From: Macrotis lagotis
Lineage: Eukaryota; Chordata; Mammalia; Peramelemorphia; Peramelidae
Assembly: GCF_037893015.1 (NCBI RefSeq)
Contig: NC_133661.1
Location: forward strand, 223,661,489-223,725,488
Length of the DNA: 64,000 nucleotides
Direction of reading: 5' to 3'
Shown piece after piece: positions 23,900 through 36,475 of this stretch (position 1 is the stretch's first letter; each line of letters begins with the position of its first letter). The notes under the pieces are model-generated. The model made no database searches and had not been told where the DNA came from. It saw nothing but the letters and a program-made list of their open reading frames with translations. The position numbers and the translations under genes are program-made.

Positions 23900-26800
23900 T
23901 TGTTTTATTCCTCTCACGTACTCCTGTCAAACTTGACTATTCTCTGACACTGGTCAAACCTTATCCTAATATCTGTGCCTTTGTTCACAATGTTTCATAG
24001 ATTTGCAATGTGTGGAATATTGAAATCTTTTGTTTTTGTGTCATTAAATTTCCTTCTGTATCTTTCTCCAACCCTCTTCTCAGAGATCTATCCAAGACTT
24101 CAAAGAATAGGGGTGGGTGGGGGGAGAATCAACAAAACCAATCAATGCACTGATTTGAAAGTATTAAATGATTATTATTATTATTACTTTAGTTTTTATT
24201 TAACTTCTAGCATACAGTTATACTAGTTCAATACACACAAAAATTCATGGATTCAGATTGCATTTCCTTCATGCTCTAGTAGGCCAGTTTTGTGTGTTAT
24301 CTGATGACATACCTGATGAGGAGCCTTTGAACATACTGAGGAGATGTAATCTATTGCCGGACCAATCTGGAAGACTTTCTGGCTTGGATAGGACACAACA
24401 GAATTTGCAATCTATTGACATGGGATTTGAGAGTTCAGGATCATCTTTAGGCCATAAGGAAGCATGGGGTAAGAAGATTTTTCACCTAAACTTATGACAA
24501 CATGCAATTGTAATGGTAAAATTAAAAGGAGAAAAATAGCAGCATCACAATCATAAGATATTTCATGTTTTAACAACCTTTGAACTTTTCTTTATCTTGG
24601 GGAGGCATCATGGAAGGTCGATAGACTAGAATAACTTGGAAATGTATAATTTGGATGAGAGGGTGGGAGTCTTAATTCATTAAACTGTTTTCTAGATCTC
24701 TGAAAAAAGGTGATGGTACTTGGAGTGTGAACAATATTCTAGTTAAAAATGCTAGTCAGGATAGCCTTCTATTTTCATTGTACTCAGGGTTTTTAAAAAA
24801 CCATGATTTTCCTCTTTATTACTTTACACATTGGCTCTGCTGATTAGGCACTTTTTCATAACAGGAAAGAAGAAATTCTTCATTGTAACTTAACTGAAAA
24901 GATAGCAATAATGGGACCTTTCTAAGTAACCCCTTTGCTTCCAATTGTGGAGGTTTGTGTTTACAATGCTGGTCTTTTATTACTTGGTGGAATTGAACTG
25001 AGGCAAATTATTTGTGTCAGGTAATTTGAGGAAGTAAAAGTGCTTTCTTTCTGGGCAAGATTTCAGCTGAGTCAGGGTTGTGTTTTCAGGCTGACCTATT
25101 GACAGTTGTCAAGTGTAATTTGCAGTTTTTTTTTCTGGAAGAAGCTTAAAATTCTGTGCTCTAACATCTGCTGCTATATTCTAAGTTTTTCAGGGTGAAT
25201 ATCTGGTCTACTACTCTTTTCTTCCACTGAATTATTTGAAGGATTTCCCTATTATTTTTTTCCATTTATTTTATAAGGTATATGCACCCTGAAAAAGAGA
25301 AAATGGTAAAGGAAATTAAACTTTTCTGGGGATTATAGTCTTGGAATAAGTGGGAACCACTAGGATTAAGGCATTTTTCCTACTGTATTTTGGCTAAATT
25401 TACATACTATGAAATGAAGTGAACAATAAGCATTATCATTTGAATTTGTGTTATCTAAGCAACTGATGTGGACATTTTGAAAGTCTGTTATCATGGCATT
25501 TTATCACATAATTGCTACCCTTTTCTTTCAGGGGTTAACTTGTTGCTGGGTTAGCTGGTATATGTTGTTCATTGTCTATTGTGGAGTATATTCGCCAGTT
25601 GCTATGGAAGCTAATGAGGGTGCCAGAGGCAGCAGCAAACTATCCAACTGAAAGGGGATGGAAAGAACTAATAGGGAGGGTCAGTTAAACACAACCTGAT
25701 TTATAAACTCATAATGGAGCAAGCTCTTCCAAACAATGGGAGGAGTTGGTCAGTGCCACTGAACTAGTGCAGCTTTGAAGGGGACTGTGGGGAGCAGGAC
25801 ATTCTATAGGTTTAGTTTATTATGTCCATAGTAGAAGGAAATAGCCTTCTGGTGGGAGAGACTGAGTATCAGACCAACTAGTAGGAAAAAACGAGAGAGG
25901 TTATTGAGAAACTGAAAGAGGTTAATGCAGGAAGGCAGCATATGCAAAAGAGAGTTTTCAAGCCAAAGAAGCAATGATCAGGAAGTTAAAAATTCTGGAA
26001 AGATGTTCAAATGTCAGTCAACGAAACTTATTGAAATAGGGGAAAACTGGGCAGAGAGAGATTTTGTAATCTTTCTTTTTTCCTTCTTTATTAGAGACAG
26101 AAATTGTAAGTCAAATAAATGTTATAATAATTTTCTTTTTCCTGGATTGTTACAATTCTTGCCTTCAAAAAAACCCCTTAAAAACACAAAGAATGTACCT
26201 AACAGACACTCTATTAAAATAGTCTTTTTAAACTGTTAAACCTTCCCTATATTGACTGTACTAATCTGCTATGTAATCTTACCTAAACTAGTGTTTCCAA
26301 GTTATCTCACCATTCCTCCAAGTCATCCATCACAAATTTCTCAATGGTATGTTATTTTAACAAAGACCCTACTCTCAGTCAAGCTGACACCTTCAGCTAA
26401 GGTGCCATAAATTCTTAACTTTAATTTAAGAATTTATAGTTAATCTATAGTTTTTAACTCCTCCACACATTCACAGGAATGAGTTGCATTGTCACAACTT
26501 GGTCTCCCTCTGGTTCTTCCAAGTTCTGTTCCTACCTCCTCTCAGTTCTGTCCACAACTCTACCTAATATCTTCCTCAAGAACTTCTAGGGAAAAGATGG
26601 GGAAAAAACCCAGCTTTCCATCTTCAATTTGCTGGATCCATGTTGATCCCAACCAACCATCTCCTGACTATTTCCTTTTCCTTTTTTTTGATGTTTGATG
26701 TTTGATGTTTTTGATGTTCTCACCAGCCCAGCTTGTAGTCATTTCTTCTTTGATTAACTTCACTACTTTTATTGAAACTCATTCTTTTTACCTTGCTGCC

Positions 26801-27070
26801 TCCTTAAAGAACTCTGAGAATTAACTTGTGAATTGAAATTTAATGCCTTTTTAACCCTCCTGGGTCAGAGAGCTTTATGATTTCTTCACTGGTATGTGAA
26901 CCCCACACTGATTGTTGCAAGCCTTCCCCTCTGAGCAATTTTCCTTGCTACATTATTATTTGCTGTGTTGTATTTAAACAATACTAAGCTTAACACAAAA
27001 AAAGGCAAAAACATGGTTCCTTCCTTCAAGGATCTGTTATTTCAAGGGGGGGGTGGGGGGAATCAATATT
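23900..27070. other. Unassigned 3.2 kb
   Basis: The longest stretch here without a recognised repeat. Open frames up to 104 codons exist but show no family motif. A short tandem of 'gatgttt' units lies at 26689-26718 and a G run at 27045-27060. No splice-bounded exon could be supported by eye. Confidence 0.35.
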
Positions 27071-27076
27071 ATTTGT

Positions 27077-27430
27077 TGTTGTTTGTCCTTCTTTCTGGAA
27101 GAGGACCAGTGACATCAGGAAGGTGATGTCTTGACTTGCAAGGGAACTGGATTTAAATGAGGCAGGGTTACCAGCCTCACTTTCTCCTCTGGAGTCATTT
27201 GGATCCAGTGGCAAGATATAGATCAGGACTACTAAAGATGGACCCAGATGCAATGGGAGACCTTGGCTTTTATAAGCTAAGGTCATTCTCAGGTCTCAGT
27301 TTGCTTGAGGCAATGCCCATTCAACCATTAAAGCTAGGTAAGAACAGAGGCAAGGAATGACCTCGTTTACCTAGTTAAAAAAAATCAATCTGGGAGAAGA
27401 AGATCCTGAGGATTTCTGACCAAAACAGAA
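27077..27430 (-). repeat. RTE-tailed SINE (MAR-like), long copy
   Basis: 'gtttgtccttctttctggaa', 'gaggaccagtgacatcagga', 'catttggatccagtggcaag', 'gggagaccttggcttttata' and 'tctgggagaagaagatcctg' appear in order. It is the longest copy of this family in the window and shows parts absent from 12012-12240. Confidence 0.8.
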
Positions 27431-27924
27431 ATAATTGCTATTTACATTCACTCTGAGCCAACTCAGGGCCCAACAATGATCATCTGAGGCTTGGGCTGGG
27501 ATCTATTGTTGGAAATTAGAAAGAGAAAGAAAGATTTGGGTTTGAAGCATGGTTAAGTAGCTCATTTGAATCCCAATGATTTATCAAAGCTTGGGTTTTC
27601 AATGCTGTATTTCAAGAATTTATAAATGAAACTACATAGGGCAAAAGAGTTAATTGTCAATTTTTTTTTAAAAAAAATTGATTGATTTTTAAAATTTTAG
27701 GTTTAAAAACAAAATAAAAAAAATTTGTGTCGACACAGACCATAGGATTCAATATAAAATAATACATTCCATTTCAATTAAACTTATATAATATGTAAAC
27801 CTTAAAATTTAGGGTTAAAATAAAATGACAGAAAATATAGGTTAGACATGAAGTTTTATTCTCTAAGAGTTACAAAGAAATCTATAGGTGGAGGTCATCT
27901 CACCAAGATGACCACGCTGAACAA

Positions 27925-27925
<1 letters not shown>

Positions 27926-27956
<31 letters not shown>

Positions 27957-27984
27957 CAGAGAGACAGATAGACAGACAGAGACA

Positions 27985-28028
<44 letters not shown>

Positions 28029-28062
28029 GAAAGAGAGACAAAGACAGAGAGAGTGGGAGAGA
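27926..28062. repeat. GA/CA compound microsatellite
   Basis: (GAGA)n, (ACAG)n, about 44 bp of (AC)n, then GA-rich sequence. It lies within the fossil LTR at the position where copy 2 (36411-36470) has a pure GA run, so the LTR itself carried the seed. Confidence 0.95.
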
Positions 28063-28155
28063 GAATTTATCCATAAACAAAGGAGAAGGTACATAATTAA
28101 CCCCTTTGGAGACCTGTCTATTAGATTACACAATTCCTTAAACAATTATACAATT

Positions 28156-28311
28156 TGGGGTGGCTAAGTGGTACAGTGGATAGAACACCGGCCCTGAAGT
28201 CAGGAGTACCTGAGTTCAAATCAGGCCTCAGACACTTAATAATCACATAGCTGTGCTGCATTGGGCAAGCCACTTAACCCCATTTGCCTTGCAAAAACAT
28301 AAAAACCCCCC
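28156..28311 (+). mobile_element. CORE-SINE inside the fossil LTR
   Basis: Full copy with a 16-bp duplication, aaacaattatacaatt, at 28140-28155 and 28312-28327. It therefore postdates the LTR. Confidence 0.95.
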
Positions 28312-28550
28312 AAACAATTATACAATTCTATCTGGTCTAAATGAGGATGAATATTATCTCTTCCTGAACTTAAAGTATAATGAGGACAGGATAAGTTTTC
28401 CAGCTTCCTAGTCATGTGCCTTTCTGGGTTTGTAATTAAAATATAGAGAGATAACATTCCATTTCTTACAACAGAAAAAAATCAGAATTCTTTTAAAACT
28501 AAGAATATAGTTTGAAATAGTTATTAAATTTTCGCATTTCCCCCATTTTG

Positions 28551-30249
28551 ATCAATGATGACACCATCTGATCTCAACTGTAAAAATCAACTAAAAGAGA
28601 TATAGAAAAAAATGAGGGGCAAATTAGAGAGAGAAATATCATCTCCTGGAGGCCTAGAAGGAGGGTTGCTAGAAGAATGGACAGGCAACATAAGAGGGCA
28701 TAAGGATGGATGATGCATTTACAGAGACAAAGGAGTAAGTTTCAGAGGTCAAAAGGGAACAATCCCCTTTGATTAAATAACTTGTACAAATAAGAAGTAC
28801 AAAGGCAGAAAGTAATCAATGATATAAATTCTTTTTCTTCTGGAGACATCTGAAATATTTCTATATCTCTGGTGTCTGCCAATGATAAACTTTACTTGTG
28901 GTTATCTTTCTTTCTAATAAAAGAAATATTTCAACACAAATTTTATGTTTCAACACAAAACTTATGTTTTTATTATTAAAAAAATGAAATTTGGAACTTC
29001 TTAAATCATCGAATTACAATTTGATTTGCCAATTGTCACAGAGAGAATCTGAGAATCAAATCAGTTTAAGAAAAAAAACAGTTTTATACTTGGCATTATT
29101 CCACTAACAAAAATAACTTCCATAAGACTAAGGATTCTACTTAAAAATTTTCCAAATTAATTTGAATTTGAAACATAAACAGTTGATAATCATTTTAGAA
29201 CCTTGACTATTTAGTAAGTGAAAAATAATTTAAAATTTTTGCCAAACATTTATAAAGAGTCAAAAATTCTTAGCTGAAATGAATTTCTCTTAAAAAATAG
29301 ACCACAGGACATCCTTCTTACTATATACATAATTAACTAACATTCCTTTACTTAAAATGGAACGTGAAATAGTTATGATGATGAATCATATTCTAATGTC
29401 ATAAAATCTTAATCATTTTTTTTTAGGATTTTGCAAAGCAAATGGGATTAAGTGGCTTGCCCAAGGCCACACAGCTAGGTAATTATTAAGTGTCTGAACC
29501 CGGATTTGAACCCAGGTACTCCTGACTCCAGGGCTTGTGCTTTATCCGTTGTGCCACCTAGCTGCCCCATTAATCATATTTTCTTAACTGTCCCCTTAAC
29601 AGTTTGAAAAGTCAAAGAATCTTAATTCCCACAGAAACCATGAAGCTGACAGCAGATGCCAAGACTATACACTAACCTAGCTAAGCTATTAGAATTTAGA
29701 TAGTTGTAAGCAAAAATGACATAAATTATTATTTGTACTGATCATCTGAATTGATTACAGAAATTTGTCATAAGGTCTAATGATTTTCCTTTTTTATTTA
29801 GGTATCATTTTCCAGGTAAGGTAATGTGGGTGACCAAATGTCTTAAGACAGGTATTAATTACATCAGGTGACACATTTCCAAACGACATGTTTAGGAAAC
29901 TGAATTAGGAAAATACGTCCTTAGAGTTTGTTAAAAAGCTTTTTCCAGCCTTTGTCAATGAACCAGTTACCTGGAGCATTCATTTTCAAGCTCTCATTTG
30001 GTTGTCAGCCTCATAGGTCATTGGTCCAACTTAAATTTCAACTCAGACTCAGACTCAGGTCAATTTTTAGTCTCATGAGATCTTTAATAGAAAACTCCCA
30101 TGATCACGAGTGAATTCATCTCTAAAGGAACATAATAAGCCACATAGTGACTATAACCTTACAATGGCAACAATCGGAACCCCCCCCCCCCCAAACAAAA
30201 AACCTCACAAATAATTTCATCAGTTGCTGCACAAAAGCACTATGCTTAA
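28551..30249 (-). repeat. AT-rich fossil retroviral internal region (probable)
   Basis: This follows the polypurine tract of LTR copy 1 on its internal side, so by position it should be the 3' internal part of the provirus. I recognise no gag, pol or env motif. It is decayed and interrupted by a SINE at 29416-29568 and by a HAL1-like element from 30266. Only position and the polypurine tract support this. Confidence 0.4.
29416..29568 (-). mobile_element. CORE-SINE, minus strand
   Basis: Reversed copy from T-run through 'cccggatttgaacccaggta' to 'cacctagctgcccc'. Flanks share 'ttaatcat'. Confidence 0.92.
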
Positions 30250-30265
30250 AAAATGAAATATAATA

Positions 30266-30400
30266 TTCCAATGGCTCTGTTTCTGGGATGAGTTGCCTTC
30301 TTTATCATAAGTTCACCAGAGAAATTGCTTCAATATTTTTCCCACAGTTGTTACCACTAACTATATTTTCCTCCACTCTATTACTTCCCAGTCTTTATTC

Positions 30401-30449
<49 letters not shown>

Positions 30450-32127
30450 TTCACCCTGTCCCTTCTCAGAAGTGTGTTGTATCTGAGTACCCTCTCCGAT
30501 GATCTTCCCCTTCTTCTGTAACCTACTCCCCCCTTCCCTACCCCATTCCCCCTTATCACATCCCTTTCTTCTCATTTTTCTCAAGTGTAAGATAGATTTC
30601 TATACCCTATTAAGTGTATATGTTATTTCCTCTCTGAGCCATTTCTGATGAGCCTTGCCTTCCCCTGTTCCACTCCATTGCAAAATCTTTTTATTTTACC
30701 CTCTGCTTTTAGGATCTCAGGGCAAGTTTAAGGTATTATTTCTTGAAAAATGAAAACTAGGCTTTTTTTCTGGTCATGACTTTCAGGTAACTCAATAATT
30801 TTAAAATTATCTCTCCTGGATCTGTTCTATAGGTCAGTCATTTTTCCATTGAGATATTTCACATTTTCTTCCAATTTTTGTTTTTGTTTTTTTGGTATAG
30901 TTTATTTCTTCCTGATTTCTTGCAAAGTCATAGGCTTACTTTTGTTCCATTCTACATTTCAAGGAGTTATTTTCTTCAGAGAGCTTTTTTATCTCCTTTT
31001 CTAACTGGCCAGTTCTGCTTTTTAAGGCATTCTTTTCCTCATTTTGCCTATTAGGTTATTTTTTCCATTTGACCTAAACTGGTTTTTAGCGTGTTATTTT
31101 CTTCATTTTTTTTTGTATTTCTTTCAACCAAGCTGCTGACTTGGTTTTCATGATTTATCTGTATCACACTCATTTCTCCTCATAACTTTTCCTCTACCTC
31201 CCTTAATTGCTTTTCAAAGTCTTTTTTGAGCTCTTCTATTGCCTGAGCCAATTTTCTATTTCTCTTGGAGGTTTTGGATACAGAAGCTTCAACTTTGTTA
31301 TCTTCTGATCCTCCACAGGACCAAAGTAATTTTCTATGGTCAAATTCTTCTTTTTCTGTCATTTACTCATTTCCTTAGCCTATGACTGATTTACTGCACT
31401 TCCAAGCTTTGGGGGCTTTTGGGGACAATCCACAGGGACCTTAATTCCTCCAAGGTCTTATGAGAGTCTCTGACTGCTCTCTTGCCTGCACTCTGGTATG
31501 TGGATGACCACAGACCCTCCCCCCTGTCCTGGAGCTATGAGGAGAGTCCCTGCTCAGCTATGGTAGTATGGGACCCCAAACTGCAATCTGGATCTGAGTG
31601 TGGGCAAACATCAGGGTTCTGTCCCAGAAAGAGCAGAGAGACTTCTGCAGTCTCCCCTGACCCCTTTACTGTCAGTAGACTGCTCTCTGGAGGTGCAAGG
31701 GGGCTTCCCTGATTCCTGCTGCAGGTTCTCACCACAGGGCTGCTCTGAGGCTGGTGCTCTGCTCTGCTCTCACTCTGGTGTGGCAGAATTCTCTCACCAT
31801 TCCTTCAGGCTGTTTCTGGTGATCTCTGGGCTAAGGAGTATGGAAACTGCCCCTTCTGCCAGGCACCCCAGGGTGTTCCTGAAAGTCTGGAGCTGGTTTT
31901 CCCCAGCCTGGTTGCACTACGGCTCTTTCTAACTCCAGTCTCAGTGAAACACACCTTTCCTGTGGAACTTCTAAGTTGTCTTGGACTGGGAAATTGTATC
32001 ATTTAGTCTTTCTGTGGTTTCCACTCCTCTAAATTTTGGCTAGAGTCATAATTTGTTGGCTCTTGGAGTTTTGGGGCAAACAAGTTTTCGGGAATTACTG
32101 CCTTCACGTTGCCATCTTGGCTCTACC
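30266..32127 (-). mobile_element. HAL1-like element, copy i
   Basis: A perfect 16-bp duplication, aaaatgaaatataata, at 30250-30265 and 32128-32143 delimits it. The minus strand begins 'tggtagagccaagatggcaa' (YY1-like CAAGATGGC) and runs through a GC-richer 5' UTR. It enters ORF1 at 31362 (MTEKEEFDHRKLLW, then coiled-coil heptads to 31180 and beyond). No reverse transcriptase follows. The ORF1 C-terminal part is missing compared with the copy at 41660-42780 (a deletion of about 0.6 kb). The right-end tail ends without a poly(A), unlike the other copies. Known HAL1 elements are L1-derived and carry ORF1 only. Confidence 0.8.
30405..30447. repeat. (CT)n microsatellite
   Basis: Pure CT repeat of about 43 bp inside the 3' region of HAL1-like copy i. 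It probably grew from a pyrimidine-rich UTR seen also at 37920. Confidence 0.95.
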
Positions 32128-33011
32128 AAAATGAAATATAATAAACAGAAACTTGGAATGTTAAAAACCCCAATAATCCTAAATTGCACCTAATTTTTAT
32201 AAAAGCAAAGTTTACAGAGCATATGTTCAGTGATTAACCATGTTTAAAATAGACATAAACACAAAATATTGCTTTTTTAAAATCCTTTTAAACAATAAGA
32301 ATATCTTGGGTGACTTTAACATAATTTGTATTCTAACAGGTGTCTCTAATTCCAAAAAAACAAAACAGTCATAAGAAAAATCAGATTTCCAAGTAGGATA
32401 ACACATATTTCACTAAACATATTGTTTTCTTACTGAAATCTTATTTATCAAAACAAAAGCAAAAATAATAAATATATGGATATTCTTAACTTTAACATTA
32501 TAAGCATTATAGATGTTACATATTTTTGTTGTATAAATTTATTTACTTATACCTAAATGTACTCATATCAATCTCAAAAAAGAAAATGAGATTTTTCAGG
32601 AATTGAATTATATATCTTGTGATAAATTCAATACATTGACATAATTCTGACCTTGGCCATGGAAATGGCAACAAATTTAGAACAAAAACCACAAAACCTT
32701 TTTACTGACAGTAATTTAGATGCATTTATCTCATGGTAAAATGTTTCAATATTATAAATATTTAATATATCATTATATAATAATACAAATAGTACAAAAT
32801 TTTATTACCTTGAAAAAATTAGAAAATTTTCCTGAGATTTATAATCAGGGACATGGCTAATCAGGTGGACAAAATATAGGAAAACTTCAACAGAAATATT
32901 CATGTTGTTTTGAGTCACATTCACTGAGAACAGAATTGTTATAAACAAGGTCAGGTCCTCTTCCCTCCAACTTAGGGTGTTTATCAGTTATGCTTACAAG
33001 CTATCTACTCA

Positions 33012-33161
33012 GGTGCAGTTAAGTGACACAGTGGATAGAGTTTTGGCCTTGAGGGAAGGAGGACCTGAGTTCAAATTTGGCCTCAGACACTTAAAAAGTG
33101 TCTAGCTGTGTGACCTTGGATAAGTCATTTAACCTCATTGTCTTGTAAAAACTAAAAAAAA
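33012..33161 (+). mobile_element. CORE-SINE
   Basis: 'gtgcagttaagtgacacagt' head, box B 'gagttcaaatttgg', core and A-tail. A 13-bp duplication, agctatctactca, lies at 32999-33011 and 33162-33174. Confidence 0.93.
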
Positions 33162-33891
33162 AGCTATCTACTCACATGGAGGTAGATCATCTCATTTGGT
33201 CTCTAAATATATATCTCCAGAACAGAAATCTATATGAAAATTGGAAAATCTAACTAGGGGAACTTCAAACATACAGAATCCCCAAGAACTCATTAATTAA
33301 AAGTTGGTGAAAATAGTTGTTAATAACAGATTATTATATTGAATTAGCTTATGGTTAAAAAATTTAAACTTACCTTAAACTAGTTGGGAAAATAGCCCAA
33401 AAGCAAAAAACAAATCTTTAAAATTTAAATTTATCAAGCCCAAATTGATAAAGTATTTTTAACAAACATAGCTTTTGGCAAAAACACTTATGAAGTACAC
33501 CCCAATTTTATATAAAGATAGAATAGTGGCTCTTTTTTCAAACCAGGTAAGGATTTTTTTTTTTAGTGGGGGAAACTGGGATATAGGTCTCTAATTGAGA
33601 AAAACTTTGGGTATTATTATAACACATATAGCAAGATAAAGATAGTTAACATCCCTAAAGGTTTTACCCTATATTCAAAATATTACTAATCACAACTTAG
33701 AATCAGATGCAATTATTATTTTAGTTACAATTAGCAATAAAGACAAATACATATGAAATTTATTTCACTTAAATTTTCTTCATTCATTTATTGTTAACAG
33801 ACAATTTAAAATTCCCAAATATTTCATTTATGAGAGAATCTGTCCTTACTAATAACCCTGTTACAATTATTTACATATATATATATATATA

Positions 33892-34041
33892 TCTTTAGGT
33901 TTTTTGCAAGGCAAATGTGGTTAAGTGGCTTGCCCAAGGCCACAGAGCTAGGTAATTATTAGGTGTCTGAGACCAGATTTGAACTCAGGTACTCCTGAGT
34001 TCAGGGCCCATGCTTTATCCACTGCACCACCTAGCCGCCCC
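33892..34041 (-). mobile_element. CORE-SINE, minus strand, next to a TA run
   Basis: Reversed copy with tail 'tttaggttttttgcaaggca' and head 'ccacctagccgcccc'. The short TA repeat just left of it replaces a clean T-run. Confidence 0.92.
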
Positions 34042-34184
34042 AATATTTCTTAATATTAAAACATTTAGGACATTCAAAAAACTAGGATCATAATTACGCA
34101 TTTTAAAACTTAAAAATTTCTTAATTTAATTTAATAAGTTTTTTAAAAATTACTTTGCACAGAAGATTGATATATATAGTTATC

Positions 34185-34188
<4 letters not shown>

Positions 34189-34231
<43 letters not shown>
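34189..34231. repeat. (TA)n microsatellite
   Basis: About 43 bp of alternating TA. A shorter TA run is at 35015-35034. Confidence 0.95.
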
Positions 34232-34236
<5 letters not shown>

Positions 34237-34254
34237 TCTAATTAAATGAATCAT

Positions 34255-34404
34255 TTTTTAAAGTTTTTGCAAGGCAAATGGGGTTAAGTGACTTTCCCAA
34301 GGCCACACAGCTAGGTAATCATTAAGTGTCTGAGGCCAGATTTGAACTCAGATACTCCTGACTCCAGGGCCAGAGCTCTATCCACTGCACTACATAGCTG
34401 CCCC
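34255..34404 (-). mobile_element. CORE-SINE, minus strand
   Basis: Reversed copy ending 'ctacatagctgcccc'. Flanks 'tagttatctaatta' and 'tagttagctaatta' are a duplication with one mismatch. Confidence 0.92.
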
Positions 34405-34777
34405 TATAGTTAGCTAATTAAAAGATATTGTATAGCTTAATAAATTTCTAAATGTCACCTAGGAAATAATAGATAGCCCTTATTCCCTTCAGGGCTAAAT
34501 TCTTTTGCCTAAAACAAAACAAGTTTGGTCTGGGAGCACATGGTAAACTAGGAAATCATTTTCCTGTTAGCAGGTGTGGTTAACTTTAAGCCTCCTATAG
34601 CTATTCATCTTGAACCTTTTTTCCTAGTTTAAACTGGATTTACTAATTTGGACACCAATATGTTGAGTCCCCTTCTGGACTCCCTCAATCTTCCCTAAAC
34701 TCAAATGAATAAAAAGAATAATTCACATGTTAGTTATTTTATTTCATTTGGACTTAGGGATAAAAATGAACTCAGTA

Positions 34778-34922
34778 GGGGCGGCTAGGTGGAGCAGTGG
34801 ATACAGCCTGGAGTCAGGAGTACTTGAGTTCAAATCCGGCCTCAGACACTTAATAATTACCTAGTTGTGTGGCCTTGGGCAAACCACTTAACCCCATTGC
34901 CTAGCAAAAAAAAAAAAAACAA
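34778..34922 (+). mobile_element. CORE-SINE
   Basis: 'ggggcggctaggtggagcag' to a 14-bp A-run. Flanks 'aaatgaactcagta' and 'aaatgaactgaat' are a diverged duplication. A few bases are missing in the 'atacagcctggagtc' segment. Confidence 0.93.
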
Positions 34923-35346
34923 ACTAAAAAGAAATGAACTGAATGGTTCATAGTTTTTATTTTTCTTAAATGTTATCAAATGGAATCTTAAATTAATAAT
35001 TTAACATTCTATGTTTATATATATATATATATATGCAAACAGTAAATATCAGGATTTTTGACTTTCATCTTTTGTGCTTATTTTTATGATGTTAGGATTC
35101 TAATTTACCCTAACTATGAGTATATCTTAACTTATTTCAAATCTGGGTTCCATATTCCCAGGAAGTTTTCATAGTTTATATTTTGATTTGTAATTCATAT
35201 AAATTTAGATTTATCTTAAAAATAAGATTCCAAAAAATTATAGTCAATTTCTGATAAATTACTCACAAAAGTATCAATGTTTTTCACATTATCTTCTGTC
35301 TTATAGGTGAGGAACAAGGCATTTCTTAAAATTTAAAATGCAGAAA
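34923..35346. other. AT-rich sequence, unassigned
   Basis: Contains a TA run at 35015-35034. It may be part of the surrounding fossil retroviral DNA. Confidence 0.35.
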
Positions 35347-35359
35347 TAGGAAACATAAT

Positions 35360-35805
<446 letters not shown>

Positions 35806-35818
35806 TAGGAAACATAAT

Positions 35819-36279
35819 TTAAGCAAAATATTCCAGTGTTCCAAGGTATACCTTTCAATTCAGCAGTATATTTTGCACTTATTTAACTTGTAAAACCTTT
35901 CAAATGCCCAATCAACACCCAAATACACTACTATTATTTTTGTTCCCATTTTTTTGAAAAGAATTTTTTATTTTAATTTTCAAATTTGCATTTAGATAGA
36001 GAGATAGGTAAAGGAGCCAGGGGAACAGCCTCCAATGTAAATAAGATAAAAATAAGAGAAAGCTGAACAACAAATGTTACCAGAGCAAAGTTTATGAAAT
36101 AAATGCAGCCATTGAGGTAATGCTCAAATTTGAGCTAGGAATGGGATAAACAGACTTTCCTCCTTCAAAATTGCAATTTCTGGATTAAAGTGATCCGTGG
36201 CACATGAATTGAAAATTTTTGAAAGAAGAATTTCAATCTTCCCCATTTTCTAGTTGAAAAATAAATCCCCAAAAGTAGA
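35819..36279. other. Unassigned AT-rich sequence
   Basis: No repeat family is firmly recognised. It lies on the left side of LTR copy 2 and could be LTR or internal retroviral DNA. Confidence 0.3.
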
Positions 36280-36405
36280 TAAATGACAAGTGTCTAGAAG
36301 TCATGTCTCTGACAAGGGAGGGAAAATAAAAAAGTGGAACAGATTTGGCCAATCAGGACAGAGAAAACACAATAGATAGCTAAAACCACCAATCAAGGCA
36401 CAGAG

Positions 36406-36475
<70 letters not shown>

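Larger units (their letters stand above)
27794..28536 (-). repeat. Fossil endogenous retrovirus LTR (copy 1)
   Basis: On the minus strand this starts TGCG at 28536 and is immediately preceded by a purine tract, 28550-28537 (CAAAATGGGGGAAA), which is the expected polypurine tract before a 3' LTR. The proposed end is 'ggtttaca' at 27794. An AATAAAA lies about 70 bp before that end. Homology with copy 2 stops exactly at the TG, confirming that edge. A SINE and a GA/CA microsatellite lie inside. The element is old, broken and interrupted. The family is probably class I-like or ERVL-like, not settled. Confidence 0.65.
32144..34663 (-). repeat. AT-rich fossil retroviral internal region (probable), continued
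   Basis: Very AT-rich DNA without SINE/LINE signature apart from the listed SINEs, and the position between LTR copies 1 and 2 suggests provirus interior. No protein motif was recognised. Near 34645-34690 the minus strand reads 'ggggactcaaca' then 'tattggtgtccaaatt', which resembles a U5 end and a tRNA primer-binding site. This part is tentative. The element is old and broken. Confidence 0.35.

Noticed and set aside
24258-24497. A 79-codon frame that looks protein-like
   Set aside because: No recognised family, splice context or conservation could be shown. Left as unassigned.
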